Below are positions 26,593 through 35,884 of a stretch of 42,291 bases of DNA, piece by piece. Both the position numbers and the translations under genes were made by a program. Below the pieces are notes generated by a model. The model did no database searches, had not been told where the DNA came from, and worked only from the letters and a program-made list of their open reading frames with translations. Source of the stretch: Vulcanimicrobiia bacterium. GTDB lineage: Bacteria; Vulcanimicrobiota; Vulcanimicrobiia; Vulcanimicrobiales; Vulcanimicrobiaceae. Position 1 is the stretch's first letter, and every line of letters begins with the position of its first letter. Location: NCBI GenBank assembly GCA_024281075.1, contig JAMXLK010000068.1, positions 1 through 42,291 of the forward strand, given 5' to 3'.

Positions 26593-27924
26593 CTAGCTTT
26601 TTTCCGCGATCTTCTTTTGCAGCAGGTCGACGGCCGCGCGCAACTGGTCGTCCTTCGCGACGTCGCCGAATCGCGCGTCGCGATTCTCGTCGACTCGCAC
26701 GTCGGGATCGATCCCGCGCAGATTGATGTCACGATGGTTCGGCGTGAGATAGTGAGCCGTGGTGATTTTGATCGCAGCGCCGTCGGGCAGCGGCGTGAGC
26801 GTCTGCATCACACCCTTGCCGAAGGTTCTCGCGCCCACCAGCGTACCGATCCCGTCGTCCTGCAGCGCTCCGGCGGTAATTTCCGATGCCGATGCGGTGT
26901 ACTGATTGACGAGCACGGTCACGGGGAGTGTAACCGACGGATCGCCGTCGGCGTCGATGGTCGTCGCGCGCTGACCGCGCTCTTCGACCGTCAGCAGCGC
27001 CTTGTTCGCGATGAAGCGCGAACTGATCTCGAGCGCCGAATTGACGTAGCCGCCGCCGTCGTTGCGTAAGTCGAGCACCAGCGCCTTCGCGCCGCCTTCA
27101 CGCAGACGGGCCACGGCGGTATCGAACTCGCTGGTCGTGGCCTTTCCAAACTCCATAACCCAAATGTAGCCGATCCCGTTGGGCAACATTCTGAAGACGA
27201 CCGTCGGCGGGTGCACGGTTTCACGCGTGATGCTGACGGCCGCAACGCTTGCGCCGGATCGCTGCAGAGCTACCGAGACGACCGTGCCCTGTGCGCCGCG
27301 AAGGCGCCCACTGACACCGTCGACACTGAGCCCTTTGGTCGTGGTGCCGTTGACTGCGGTGATGAGGTCGCCGACCTGCAGGCCGGCGCGCTCCGCCGGC
27401 GTCGCAGGGAGCACGTACGTGATGCGCACGTAGCCAGACGCAGTGTCGGGCTGAATCATCACTCCGATGCCGCCGATCGGCTTGGGATCGAGCGCATCGG
27501 TAAACGCCTTGTATTGGTCGGGGGTGAAGAACTGCGTATAACGGTCGTTCGTCGCCTTCGCCATCGCATCGATTGCGACGTAGGCAAACTCACTCGGACT
27601 CGCATGCGCCGCGTGCGCCGACGCCGCGATCGCATCGTCCAGCTGCGCCATCGTCGCTTCGCGGTCGGATTGCGCGTGCAATGCCGGCGGCGGGATTGCC
27701 ACACCGTGCTTGTGCGCGGCTTGCGCGAGCGCGTCGGAGGCTGCGGCGAGCAAGATCTGCGGATCGACCGGGTCGTAGTACTTGGTCGTCAGCAGCGAAA
27801 AACTTTCGGTCACGTCGCCGGCGACTTGATATGGAAGCGCGGCCGGCGCGGCACCCAAGCAACAAAATGCGAGCAGGACGGCGGCTGCCGAGCTACGGCG
27901 CGAAAACGCGGAAAACGACTTCAT
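26593..27924 (-). CDS. S41 family C-terminal processing peptidase (CtpA/Prc-like)
   Basis: A 443-residue secreted or membrane-tethered serine protease. With the ATG at 27924 there is a GAGGGG ribosome site 7 bases upstream and a clean signal peptide (residues 1-25, AVLLAFCCLGAAPAA). A PDZ domain at about 120-200 (IGGIGVMIQ, ERAGLQVGDLITAVNG, LRGAQGTVVSVALQR) precedes the S41 core with LVLDLRNDGGGYVNSA, the catalytic Ser in NQYTASASEITAGAL and the Lys in GKGVMQTLTPLPDG. These proteases trim the C-termini of envelope proteins. An ATG at 27954 would add ten residues in front of the signal and is less likely. Confidence 0.92.
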   Translation of the reverse strand: MKSFSAFSRRSSAAAVLLAFCCLGAAPAALPYQVAGDVTESFSLLTTKYYDPVDPQILLAAASDALAQAAHKHGVAIPPPALHAQSDREATMAQLDDAIAASAHAAHASPSEFAYVAIDAMAKATNDRYTQFFTPDQYKAFTDALDPKPIGGIGVMIQPDTASGYVRITYVLPATPAERAGLQVGDLITAVNGTTTKGLSVDGVSGRLRGAQGTVVSVALQRSGASVAAVSITRETVHPPTVVFRMLPNGIGYIWVMEFGKATTSEFDTAVARLREGGAKALVLDLRNDGGGYVNSALEISSRFIANKALLTVEERGQRATTIDADGDPSVTLPVTVLVNQYTASASEITAGALQDDGIGTLVGARTFGKGVMQTLTPLPDGAAIKITTAHYLTPNHRDINLRGIDPDVRVDENRDARFGDVAKDDQLRAAVDLLQKKIAEKS

Positions 27925-27990
27925 CAGAATCCCCTCTTCGGTATGTACCGGCATAACGCATGGCGCAAGCGCGGCGTTGCGACAAAATCG

Positions 27991-28947
27991 TTAGAGTCTA
28001 CGGCCCGCCGCGGCGCGGCGCAGACGGTCCATCATCGCACGCCCCAGCCCATGCTCGGGCATCGGCTGCACGTCGATGCGTTCGAGCGCGAGCCCGTCGA
28101 GTTCGTGCAAGATTTCAAAGAACCGAGCAGCCGCTTCCCGTAGATCTCCGGCCGGCGAAAGCCGCCGGGAAACCGCGTATCCATCGAACTCCTCGCGCAA
28201 CGCAAGCACCGCCGCGCTGCCGCGCTCGTACGCCGGAACCGACGCCGGCTCAACGAGCCGGACCGCCGTTGCGGGGGCGTAATGCTGCGGCAGCATACCC
28301 GGCGCGCGGGAATCGGCCGCGGCCGGCAGATCGAGCGGCCCCACGACGGCCTCAATGGCTTCGGCTTCGATGGCGCCGGGGCGCAATAGCTCGCAGCGGC
28401 TCCCGATTGCGACGATCGTGGACTCGAGTCCGTGCTCGGCACGGCCGCCGTCCAGAATCAGATCCACCTCGTCGCCGAGGCCGGCCGCGACGTGGTGCGC
28501 CCGAGTCGGACTCAAGCTTCCGAACGGATTGGCACTCGGTGCGGCCAGTGGCGCACCCGCAGCCTCGAGCAATGCGCGCGCGACCGGATGCGACGGCATG
28601 CGAACGGCCACCGTTGAAAGGCCGGCCGTCACCAAATCCGGCACCTCGGGACGCTTGGGAAGCACCAGCGTCAGCGGTCCGGGCCAGAAACGTTCGCCGA
28701 GCGCTTTGGCCGCGTGCGGCATCGACGCAACGACGCGAGATAACATCGCGTCGTTGAGGACGTGAACGATAAGCGGATCGAACTGAGGCCGCCGCTTGAC
28801 TTCGAAGATTCGGGCGACCGCCGCCGGCGTGAAGGCGAGCGCTCCCAAGCCGTAGACCGTTTCAGTCGGAAATGCGACGACGCCGCCACGCTGCAGCACG
28901 CGGGCCGCACGCGCGATGCTGCGAGAATCCGCCGCCAAAACGAGCAC
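27991..28947 (-). CDS. tsaC: L-threonylcarbamoyladenylate synthase (TsaC/Sua5)
   Basis: Makes threonylcarbamoyl-AMP from threonine, bicarbonate and ATP for the t6A37 modification of ANN-decoding tRNAs. The 318 residues include the YrdC domain (1-about 200) with GGVVAFPTETVYGLG, FEVKRRPQFDPLIVHV, APSANPFGSLSPT and ILDGGRAEHGLESTIV, then a Sua5 extension with the conserved linker RAPGMLPQHYAPATAVRLV. The Sua5 form is longer than TsaC. GTG at 28947 fits the N-terminus; the lipoprotein gene on the other strand starts 43 bases away. Confidence 0.93.
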   Translation of the reverse strand: MLVLAADSRSIARAARVLQRGGVVAFPTETVYGLGALAFTPAAVARIFEVKRRPQFDPLIVHVLNDAMLSRVVASMPHAAKALGERFWPGPLTLVLPKRPEVPDLVTAGLSTVAVRMPSHPVARALLEAAGAPLAAPSANPFGSLSPTRAHHVAAGLGDEVDLILDGGRAEHGLESTIVAIGSRCELLRPGAIEAEAIEAVVGPLDLPAAADSRAPGMLPQHYAPATAVRLVEPASVPAYERGSAAVLALREEFDGYAVSRRLSPAGDLREAAARFFEILHELDGLALERIDVQPMPEHGLGRAMMDRLRRAAAGRRL

Positions 28948-28990
28948 GCGGAAGGGATGGCCCCCGGCCCTCGCCGATACCTTTAAACCT

Positions 28991-30358
28991 ATGCCGGGTC
29001 AGCATCGTTGGTTGCGGCTTTTGCCGCTTGGCGCTTTTATTTTGGCTGCGACACTCCCCGGAGCTTTGAGCGGCTGCGGCGGCGGCTCGAGTTCGGGATC
29101 GGTCGTCCCGCCGCTGCCGCCTCCGCCACCCGCGACGAAGGGCAAGTACTTCACGCACATCGTCATCCTGATGCAGGAGAACCGCACCTTCGACAATTTG
29201 TTCGCGACCTTCCCCGGCGCGGACGGCACGCGCCGCGGAAAGACGCACAACGGGAAAACCCTTCTGTTACGCAAGGCCGATCTGGAGAGCCGAATCTCAC
29301 CGAACAACGGCTACTCGTTTTGGAAGCGCGACTACAACGGCGGCAAGATGAACGGGTTCGATACCGTCAACATCGGTAAGGTCAGTGGAACGTACGTTTA
29401 CGAGTACGTCGATCCCGCGCAGATCGCGCCGTATTGGGATCTCGCGAAATCGTACGTACTCTCGGATCATACGTTCCAAACTCAGGGCAGCGGCAGCTTC
29501 ACCGCGCATCAAGATTTAATTCGCGGTGGAACCAACGTCAACGCAAACCAGAGCCTCATCGACTTTCCCAACGACTGGGGGCATCCGTGGGGCTGCGATG
29601 CGCCGCCCGGCACGCGAACGTCGCTGATTACTGCTCACAATCAGTATATGTCGTTTCAAGGTCCGTTTCCGTGCCTGCAGTACGCGACGCTGCGCGATTT
29701 ACTCGACGCGAAAGGCATATCGTGGCGTTACTACACGCCGGCGCAAGGCAGCTTCGCAGGGAATCTCTGGAACGGATTCGCCGCCATCGATGCGGTGCGC
29801 CACGGCTCGGAATGGGGCACGAACGTCGCGTCGCCCGAAACGGGCATCTTTACCGATATCAGCCGCGACACGCTGCCGGCGGTCGCGTGGGTCGTTCCGG
29901 ATTATCCCAACTCCGATCATCCCGGCAACAATTCCGATACGGGGCCTTCGTGGGTCGCGCAGATCGTCAATGCCGTCGGTCAAAGTCCGGCGTGGAACAC
30001 GACCGTAATCCTCGTCGTGTGGGACGATTGGGGAGGATGGTACGATCACGTCGCGCCCCCGGGAACGCGACGATATGGCGGCCTCGGATTTCGAGTTCCG
30101 TTGCTCGCGGTCGCACCGTACGCGAAGAGCGGATATGTTTCGCACGCCGTTTACCAATTAGGCAGCATCGTTCGCTTCGTCGAGGACAACTGGAGTTTGG
30201 GACGTCTCGGCACGACGGACGCGCACTCGGGTGATTTCGCCCGCGATTTCTTCGATTTCAGCCAAAACCCGCGCAAGTTCGTGCCGATCGAAAGCAAGTA
30301 CTCACGCTCGCAATTGTTGAGCAGGCCGCCGTCGAATCATCCGGTAGACGACGAATAA
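28991..30358 (+). CDS. PF04185 phosphoesterase lipoprotein, copy 1
   Basis: A 455-residue lipoprotein (ATG 28991; signal with lipobox LSGC, Cys about 29, then a Gly/Ser/Pro linker) of the phospholipase C/AcpA-type phosphoesterase family, which hydrolyses phosphate esters outside the cytoplasm. Motifs: MQENRTFDNLF (metal-binding Glu-Asn-Arg), SDHTFQTQGSGSFTAHQDLIRGG with the likely nucleophile Ser, NSDHPGNNSDTGPSWV, and VVWDDWGGWYDHVAPP. It resembles copies 2 and 3, the other + strand copies, more than 4-8. It stands 100 bases before the polyketide synthase gene and may belong to the same unit. The substrate (phospholipid, phosphomonoester or other) is not predictable. Confidence 0.88.
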   Translation: MPGQHRWLRLLPLGAFILAATLPGALSGCGGGSSSGSVVPPLPPPPPATKGKYFTHIVILMQENRTFDNLFATFPGADGTRRGKTHNGKTLLLRKADLESRISPNNGYSFWKRDYNGGKMNGFDTVNIGKVSGTYVYEYVDPAQIAPYWDLAKSYVLSDHTFQTQGSGSFTAHQDLIRGGTNVNANQSLIDFPNDWGHPWGCDAPPGTRTSLITAHNQYMSFQGPFPCLQYATLRDLLDAKGISWRYYTPAQGSFAGNLWNGFAAIDAVRHGSEWGTNVASPETGIFTDISRDTLPAVAWVVPDYPNSDHPGNNSDTGPSWVAQIVNAVGQSPAWNTTVILVVWDDWGGWYDHVAPPGTRRYGGLGFRVPLLAVAPYAKSGYVSHAVYQLGSIVRFVEDNWSLGRLGTTDAHSGDFARDFFDFSQNPRKFVPIESKYSRSQLLSRPPSNHPVDDE

Positions 30359-30458
30359 ATAAGTAACCAGGATTAACGATGATGATCAACGTTTGTGCGG
30401 CGCTCGCACGCACGAATGGAAGAGGGGAGCAGACGGAGAACGTTGCTTCCGAAAGCAC

Positions 30459-31706
30459 ATGCGCATTTTAGAGACATCCCTTGGAACGATCGTCGCCGAG
30501 CCGCGGGTCATGGCAGTTCCGGTCGTCTTATCCGATTTCGAGATCGTGGACGTTACTGCGCCGGTTGCGCAAGACGAGCTCAAGCCGATTCAGGCACATT
30601 TCATGACCATCGCGCAATGCGCGGCGCAAGGAATTACCGATCCGTCCGACCGCCAACGCGTCGCGCAGACGCTGCAGGATCGCATGGCGCGATACGGCAC
30701 GTCGTCGGAGTACATCGCTCGGCGCCAGGTGAGCGTGTTGAGCTCGTGCTTCGTCAAGCACGACCCACAGAACGAAAGCGAAACGATTCGACGTTTCGGC
30801 AATCTTCGCAATCCTACCGGAGAGACGCTCGACGAGCGCATGAATCTTTTCGAAGAGATCGCCTGCGGCGTTTTCGAACGCGTCTATCCCGACGATACGA
30901 CTGCTCCGCCGGACGACATCGTCCACGTAAGCTGCTCCGGATACGTTTCGCCGAGCCCGGTTCAAACGTTCCTATCCCGGCGCGGCTGGCTCAACGTCGG
31001 CGTCACGCACTCCTACCATATGGGGTGCTACGGAGCATTCCCGGCGATTCGCACGGCGTCCGGTCTCGTCGGCTCTTCTTACGTTTCGCTGCCGACGCGC
31101 AAGCGCCGCGTCGATCTCGTGCATACCGAGTTTCTGTCGCTCCACTTCGATCTGCTCGGCGACGAACCGGATAACTTCGTTACGTCGACGCTCTTTGCCG
31201 ACGGCTTCATCAAGTACTCCGCCTCACCATTACCGGAGTTCACGAAGCGCCACGTCAACGGTTTGAAGATTCTGGCGATCGACGAGCACATATTGCCCGA
31301 CTCGCTTCCGGAGATGACCCTGCGCCCCGGACCGCTGCAGTTCGACATGTCGCTCTCGAAGCGGGTGCCGTTTATGATCCGTGACTCGATCGCCGATTTC
31401 GTTCGGTCCATCTGCGGCCACGTCGGTCTCGATTTCGAGCGCGAGAAGGCGGCGATGATTTTTGCAATCCATCCCGGCGGCCCGGCGATTCTGAATCAGA
31501 TTCGCGGGCGACTCGGGATCGAGGAGTCCGCCGTGGCCATGAGCCGCCAAGTCCTCTACGAACACGGGAACATGGCTTCGGCGACCGCGCCTCACATCTG
31601 GAAGTTGATCGTGGAATCACCCGAGATCCCCGCCGGCTCGAAAATTTTGAGCATGGCGTTCGGACCGGGGCTGACAGTTATCGGCGCACTCTTCGAGAAA
31701 GTATAA
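30459..31706 (+). CDS. Type III polyketide synthase (chalcone/stilbene synthase family)
   Basis: A 415-residue condensing enzyme that elongates an acyl-CoA starter with malonyl-CoA to alkylpyrones, alkylresorcinols or similar. The Cys-His-Asn triad is visible: nucleophile Cys in SYHMGCYGAFPAIRTA, His in FAIHPGGPAILNQI, and Asn in LYEHGNMASATAPHIW. The C-terminus has MAFGPGLTVIGALFEK, the chalcone-synthase signature. The start is uncertain: ATG 30459 is used here, ATG 30510 begins exactly at the family-like AVPVVLSDFEI. The sulfotransferase gene follows after 7 bases and phosphoesterase copies flank the pair, suggesting a small surface-lipid biosynthesis operon. Starter and product are unknown. 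Confidence 0.9.
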   Translation: MRILETSLGTIVAEPRVMAVPVVLSDFEIVDVTAPVAQDELKPIQAHFMTIAQCAAQGITDPSDRQRVAQTLQDRMARYGTSSEYIARRQVSVLSSCFVKHDPQNESETIRRFGNLRNPTGETLDERMNLFEEIACGVFERVYPDDTTAPPDDIVHVSCSGYVSPSPVQTFLSRRGWLNVGVTHSYHMGCYGAFPAIRTASGLVGSSYVSLPTRKRRVDLVHTEFLSLHFDLLGDEPDNFVTSTLFADGFIKYSASPLPEFTKRHVNGLKILAIDEHILPDSLPEMTLRPGPLQFDMSLSKRVPFMIRDSIADFVRSICGHVGLDFEREKAAMIFAIHPGGPAILNQIRGRLGIEESAVAMSRQVLYEHGNMASATAPHIWKLIVESPEIPAGSKILSMAFGPGLTVIGALFEKV

Positions 31707-31713
31707 CGCCCGT

Positions 31714-32895
31714 ATGGCCAACAGCGACGCTAAGACACCGCAGAAATTCTCCGTGCCGGCGCCCTTCTATTGGAGCGTGCGGGGCGTTCACGCCGCCGCG
31801 CCGCTCTTCGTCGGCCTCGGCAATCTCGAATCGCGCATGCTGGCGCGCCGCTTGGCCGCGGAGCATGTCGACCGGCCGGTCTACATCTGCGGGCTGCCGC
31901 GCGCAGGAACGACGATCACGCTGCAAATGCTCAGCGAACACCCCGACGTCGTCACCCACAAGTACGCCGACTTCTTGATGCCGTACATGCCGTGGGTTTG
32001 GAACAAAGTTTTTCCGCGCATTCCGGTAGATGCAATGAAGAAGCCGGTTCCGCGCATCCATCGCGACCGCATTCAGATCACCCGCGACAGCGCGGAAATG
32101 GGCGAAGAAATCTTGTGGGAGCACTTCTTCCCACACATTCACGAGGAAAAAAACTATAGCGTCCTCGACGGATCGACGGCAAACCCGGCCTTCGAGCGAT
32201 TTTATCGCGAGCATCTCTGCAAGCTGGCGCTCGTGAGGGAACGGTCGCGATACGTCAGCAAGGCGATCATGTGCGTCGTACGGATGCAATACTTGCGCAA
32301 GCTCTTTCCCGACGCGCGTTTCCTGCTCTACGTTCGCAACCCGATCGATCACGTCGCCTCGATCATCAAGCAGGACCGCATTTGGGCCGAGATCGAGCGC
32401 GACGATCCGCGTCAGATCGAAATCATCGAGCTGACCGGCCACCACGAGTTCGGTCCGAACCAGGTGATGGCCAACGTCGGTCGGCCCGAAGAACTGCGGG
32501 CGATCAGGCAGCTCTTCAACGACGGCCGCTGGGCGGAGTCGCGCGCACGCTACTGGGCATACGTCTACGGCTTCGTCGTCAACCAGCTCGACGACGATCC
32601 GGAGCTCGCGCGCCGAGTCTGCATCGTTCGCTACGAAGACCTGTGTGCCGACTCTGCCGTAACCATCGACCGCATCCTGGCGCACACCGAGCTCGATCCC
32701 GCGAAGTTCACGGCGTCTCGCGCTGCCTACAGCGAAAAACTCTCGTTTCCGGATTATTACAAGCCGGCGTTCGAGCCGGACGTGCTCTCCGCGATCGTGG
32801 CTTCGACCGATGCCGTGGCGAAGCGTTTCGATTACGACGTCGCGGCCATCGCGCAGCGCGTCGGCGCGACGTCACCCGCACCAACCGCCCCCTAA
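31714..32895 (+). CDS. Sulfotransferase family protein
   Basis: A 393-residue PAPS-dependent sulfotransferase. The 5'-phosphosulfate-binding loop is YICGLPRAGTTITLQMLSEHP (about residues 57-77, shortened pattern GLPRAGTT) and the 3'-phosphate-binding segment is LLYVRNPIDHVASIIKQ (about 206-222), with the Arg and Ser in place. It belongs to the Sulfotransfer_3-like bacterial group rather than the eukaryotic cytosolic type. It sits 7 bases after the polyketide synthase and 21 before phosphoesterase copy 2. The natural inference is that it sulfates the hydroxyl of the polyketide product; a carbohydrate or lipid acceptor is also possible. Confidence 0.88.
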   Translation: MANSDAKTPQKFSVPAPFYWSVRGVHAAAPLFVGLGNLESRMLARRLAAEHVDRPVYICGLPRAGTTITLQMLSEHPDVVTHKYADFLMPYMPWVWNKVFPRIPVDAMKKPVPRIHRDRIQITRDSAEMGEEILWEHFFPHIHEEKNYSVLDGSTANPAFERFYREHLCKLALVRERSRYVSKAIMCVVRMQYLRKLFPDARFLLYVRNPIDHVASIIKQDRIWAEIERDDPRQIEIIELTGHHEFGPNQVMANVGRPEELRAIRQLFNDGRWAESRARYWAYVYGFVVNQLDDDPELARRVCIVRYEDLCADSAVTIDRILAHTELDPAKFTASRAAYSEKLSFPDYYKPAFEPDVLSAIVASTDAVAKRFDYDVAAIAQRVGATSPAPTAP

Positions 32896-32916
32896 CGTTC
32901 CCCGAGGAGGAGTATC

Positions 32917-34386
32917 GTGAGCGTTCGTGGCCTCGCTTTTGGTTTTTGCGCCGTGGTTGCGACGAGCCTCGGTATCACCGCATGCAACGCCGGATCCAGC
33001 GCGCCTAGCGTCGTTCCGCCTCAATCCGATCATCGCCGCCACGGGTCGGGGACCGGCTCGATCCAGCACGTCGTCTTGATGATTCAAGAGAACCGCACGT
33101 TCAACAACTTGTTCGCCGGCTTTCCGGGCGCGACGAGCTCGAAGACCGGGGTCGAGCTCACGCCGAATCCCAGCGGGAGCGGTTACATACAGAAAAAAAT
33201 CAAGTTGAAGAAAGTGCCGCTTACGGATCATGGGAACGTCACGCATCTGTACAAAGCGTTCTTGGTCGGCTGGGATAATGGCGCGATGGACTCGTTCAAT
33301 CTCATTAAATACGTGGTCAACGGAAAGCCTGAAGGCAAAGCACCGTACCAATACGTGAATCCAAAGACGATCGTCCCCTATTGGGCGATTGCCGAGCAAT
33401 GGGGTCTCGCCGACGAGATGTTTCAGTCACAGGGCAGCGACAGTTTTACCGCTCATCAAGAACTGATCCGCGGCGGCACCTGCATCTCGACTCAGTATAC
33501 GTGCGAAAATCCCTCGTCGTATACGATTAGTCTGATCGACCCGCCGACGACGAGCGCCGCATGGGGCTGCGATTCAAACCAAGGCGCAAAGACCACGATT
33601 ATCAACGGCGATCTTCAAGTCACGCCGTCCGGCGGGCCCTTTCCGTGTTCGAACGACTTTCCGGATTACGGATCCGGCGGCTATGCAACCTTGCGCGATC
33701 TGCTCGACAAAAAATCCGTGTCCTGGAAGTATTACACGCCGAAATGGAAGCCGAACACGCCGAGCGCGCTGTGGAATGCGTTCGACATGATCGCGCCCGT
33801 CCGATACGGACCAGAGTGGACCGACGGCCACATCTCCTCTCCGGAATCGAATATCTTTACCGATATCCAAAACGGCGCGCTGCCGGCGATGTCGTGGGTA
33901 ATCCCGAAAGCGGCGAACTCCGATCATCCGGGCTACAGCATGAAGGATACCGGCCCTGCGTGGGTCGCAAGCGTCGTCAACGCGATCGGCCAGAGCCAGT
34001 ACTGGAACTCGACGGCGGTGATCGTCGTCTGGGACGACTGGGGCGGTTTCTACGATCCCGTTGCGCCTCCGCTGCCGCGCGACGATCAAGGCGGCCCAGG
34101 CTTTCGCGTCCCGATGCTCGTTATCTCGCCCTACGTGATCAAGGGTAACGGCAGCCAAGGCGGGTACGTCTCGCACACGGTCTACGAGTTCGGCAGCATC
34201 GTGCGTTTCATCGAAGATACGTTCAATCTCGGACGGCTCGGAACCACGGATCAGAGCAGTACCAGCATGGGCGACATGTTTAACCTCAATCAATCGCCGC
34301 GTCCGTTTCAAACCATCCCGTCGAACTACAAGCGCGAGTACTTCCTGCATCAAAAACCGTCAAACGTGCCGGTCGATACGGATTAG
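32917..34386 (+). CDS. PF04185 phosphoesterase lipoprotein, copy 2
   Basis: A 489-residue lipoprotein. The GTG at 32917 has a strong GAGGAGGAG site just upstream; the signal ends in lipobox ITAC. It has IQENRTFNNLF, QSQGSDSFTAHQELIRGG, NSDHPGYSMKDTGPAWV and [14 protein letters not shown]. The His of the YDHV motif is replaced by Pro, so catalysis or substrate may differ from copy 1. An insert with CISTQYTCENPSS and later Cys residues suggests a disulfide. It is third in the PKS-sulfotransferase-copy 2-copy 3 operon, with 10 bases to copy 3. Confidence 0.87.
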   Translation: MSVRGLAFGFCAVVATSLGITACNAGSSAPSVVPPQSDHRRHGSGTGSIQHVVLMIQENRTFNNLFAGFPGATSSKTGVELTPNPSGSGYIQKKIKLKKVPLTDHGNVTHLYKAFLVGWDNGAMDSFNLIKYVVNGKPEGKAPYQYVNPKTIVPYWAIAEQWGLADEMFQSQGSDSFTAHQELIRGGTCISTQYTCENPSSYTISLIDPPTTSAAWGCDSNQGAKTTIINGDLQVTPSGGPFPCSNDFPDYGSGGYATLRDLLDKKSVSWKYYTPKWKPNTPSALWNAFDMIAPVRYGPEWTDGHISSPESNIFTDIQNGALPAMSWVIPKAANSDHPGYSMKDTGPAWVASVVNAIGQSQYWNSTAVIVVWDDWGGFYDPVAPPLPRDDQGGPGFRVPMLVISPYVIKGNGSQGGYVSHTVYEFGSIVRFIEDTFNLGRLGTTDQSSTSMGDMFNLNQSPRPFQTIPSNYKREYFLHQKPSNVPVDTD

Positions 34387-34396
34387 CGAACGCCGC

Positions 34397-35881
34397 ATGC
34401 GCTCGCGCAAGTGGGCGATTGCGTTTGCGCTTTTGGCGGCGGGCTGCACCGCGTCCATTCGACTCGGCCCTCCAGCCCTTCGACTCGGCGCTGCGCCCCT
34501 CGCTCAGGATCAGGATGACACGTCGATGCCTCCTGCATCGACGAGAGCATCGGCGACGAGTCCCATCAAGCACGTCGTCATCGTCGTTCAAGAGAACCGC
34601 AGCTTCGACGACTTCTTTGCGCGCTTTCCCGGAGCCGATGGCGCAACGCGCGGCAAAATGAAAGTCAAGCAGGGAAGCCGGTACGTCGACAAGTGGGTGA
34701 CGCTTAAAGCGCACGCCCTCCTGATGAAGGGAGACGTCGCGCACTGCCACTCGTCGTTCGAAACTGCCTACGACCACGGCAAGATGGACGGGTTCAATCT
34801 CGTTCCCGTTGGAACGTGCCACAAAGGTGGAACGCCGGCGGGCACCAGCGTCTACCAATACGTGCAAGAGAGCGACATCGCGCCGTACTGGGATATCGCG
34901 CAGCAATGGGTACTGGCCGATCACCTCTTTCAGACGCAAGGCAGTGGAAGCTTCACAGCCCATCAGGATCTCATTCGCGGCGGCACCGGCATCAGCGCGA
35001 CGAAGAGTCTCATCGACTCACCCGACGGATGGCCGTGGGGCTGCGATGCGCCGCACTGGGCGGTGACGTGGACCATCACCAAAGACGGCCGCGTCGGCGA
35101 GAACGGTCCTTTCCCGTGCTCGAACGCTTTTCCCGACTACGGTTCCGGCGGCTATGCGACGTTGCGGGATCTGCTCGACGCGGCGAACGTCTCGTGGAAG
35201 TATTATACGCCCTGTTTCAGCAAGGATGACGGCTGCACGCCCGGCAGTCGTTGCCCGAACTGCGACGGCGATCTCTTGAACGCATTCGACGTCATCTATC
35301 CCGTTCGTTACGGCAGCGAATGGAAAACGAACGTGACGATGCCGCAAACGAAGATTCTCTCCGACGTCAAAAACGGCCGGCTGCCCGCCGTCTCGTGGGT
35401 CATTCCGGGCGACAACGAATCCGACCATCCTGCGGAAACCATCGACAACGGTCCCTCCTGGGTGGCCTCGATCGTCAACACGATCGGCGAAAGCAAATAC
35501 TGGAACGCGAGTGCGGTGATCATCCTTTGGGACGATTGGGGCGGTTTCTACGACAACGCCGTACCGCCGTTTCAAGACCGCCAAGGCGGCCTTGGTTTTC
35601 GCGTGCCGGCGCTCGTCGTATCGCCGTATGCGATCGTTGGCAATTCAAGTCAAGGCGGCTACGTTTCGCATACGAAATACGAGTTCGGCAGCGTCCTGCG
35701 TTTCGTCGAAGAGAACTGGAGTCTCGGCTCGCTGGGAACGACCGACCGCCGCGCCGCGAGCATAGGCGACGTCTTCGATTTCAGCCAGAAGCCGCGCAAA
35801 TTCAAACCGATCGGTTCGCGATACTCGGCGAGGTACTTCGAACGCGAAGCGGCGCGCCCACAGCACGGCGATCCGGAATAG
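34397..35881 (+). CDS. PF04185 phosphoesterase lipoprotein, copy 3
   Basis: A 494-residue lipoprotein (signal MRSRKWAIAFALLAAGC, lipobox AAGC). The linker after the Cys is coded by a dispersed-repeat copy: a 21-bp tandem duplication gives the heptads IRLGPPA and LRLGAAP, then a LAQDQDD tail. The catalytic domain shows [44 protein letters not shown] and [14 protein letters not shown], where Asn-Ala replaces the usual His-Val. A Cys-rich insert (CTPGSRCPNCDGD) is unique to this copy. Last gene of the PKS operon; its stop lies 3 bases from the stop of copy 4, running the other way. Confidence 0.87.
   Translation: MRSRKWAIAFALLAAGCTASIRLGPPALRLGAAPLAQDQDDTSMPPASTRASATSPIKHVVIVVQENRSFDDFFARFPGADGATRGKMKVKQGSRYVDKWVTLKAHALLMKGDVAHCHSSFETAYDHGKMDGFNLVPVGTCHKGGTPAGTSVYQYVQESDIAPYWDIAQQWVLADHLFQTQGSGSFTAHQDLIRGGTGISATKSLIDSPDGWPWGCDAPHWAVTWTITKDGRVGENGPFPCSNAFPDYGSGGYATLRDLLDAANVSWKYYTPCFSKDDGCTPGSRCPNCDGDLLNAFDVIYPVRYGSEWKTNVTMPQTKILSDVKNGRLPAVSWVIPGDNESDHPAETIDNGPSWVASIVNTIGESKYWNASAVIILWDDWGGFYDNAVPPFQDRQGGLGFRVPALVVSPYAIVGNSSQGGYVSHTKYEFGSVLRFVEENWSLGSLGTTDRRAASIGDVFDFSQKPRKFKPIGSRYSARYFEREAARPQHGDPE
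34458..34520. repeat. Dispersed repeat copy 4, inside phosphoesterase copy 3
   Basis: Contains CCCTTCGACTCGGCGCTGCG then CCCCTCGCTCAGGATCAGGATGACA, the longer form of the repeat, preceded by a partial duplicate TTCGACTCGGC (34458 and 34479, 21-bp step). It is translated as the linker after the lipobox. The CAGGAT hexamer is also doubled. Confidence 0.7.
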
Positions 35882-35884
35882 AAT

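Noticed and set aside
30379-30471. 30-codon ORF (MMINVCAAL...) before the polyketide synthase
   Set aside because: No ribosome site, no recognisable features, and it overlaps the probable PKS start. It may be chance.
30459-31706. FabH (3-oxoacyl-ACP synthase III) as the identity of the condensing enzyme
   Set aside because: The C-terminal AFGPGLTVIGALF and the HPGGP and HGNMAS motifs are those of chalcone-type enzymes, and the length is about 415 rather than 320.
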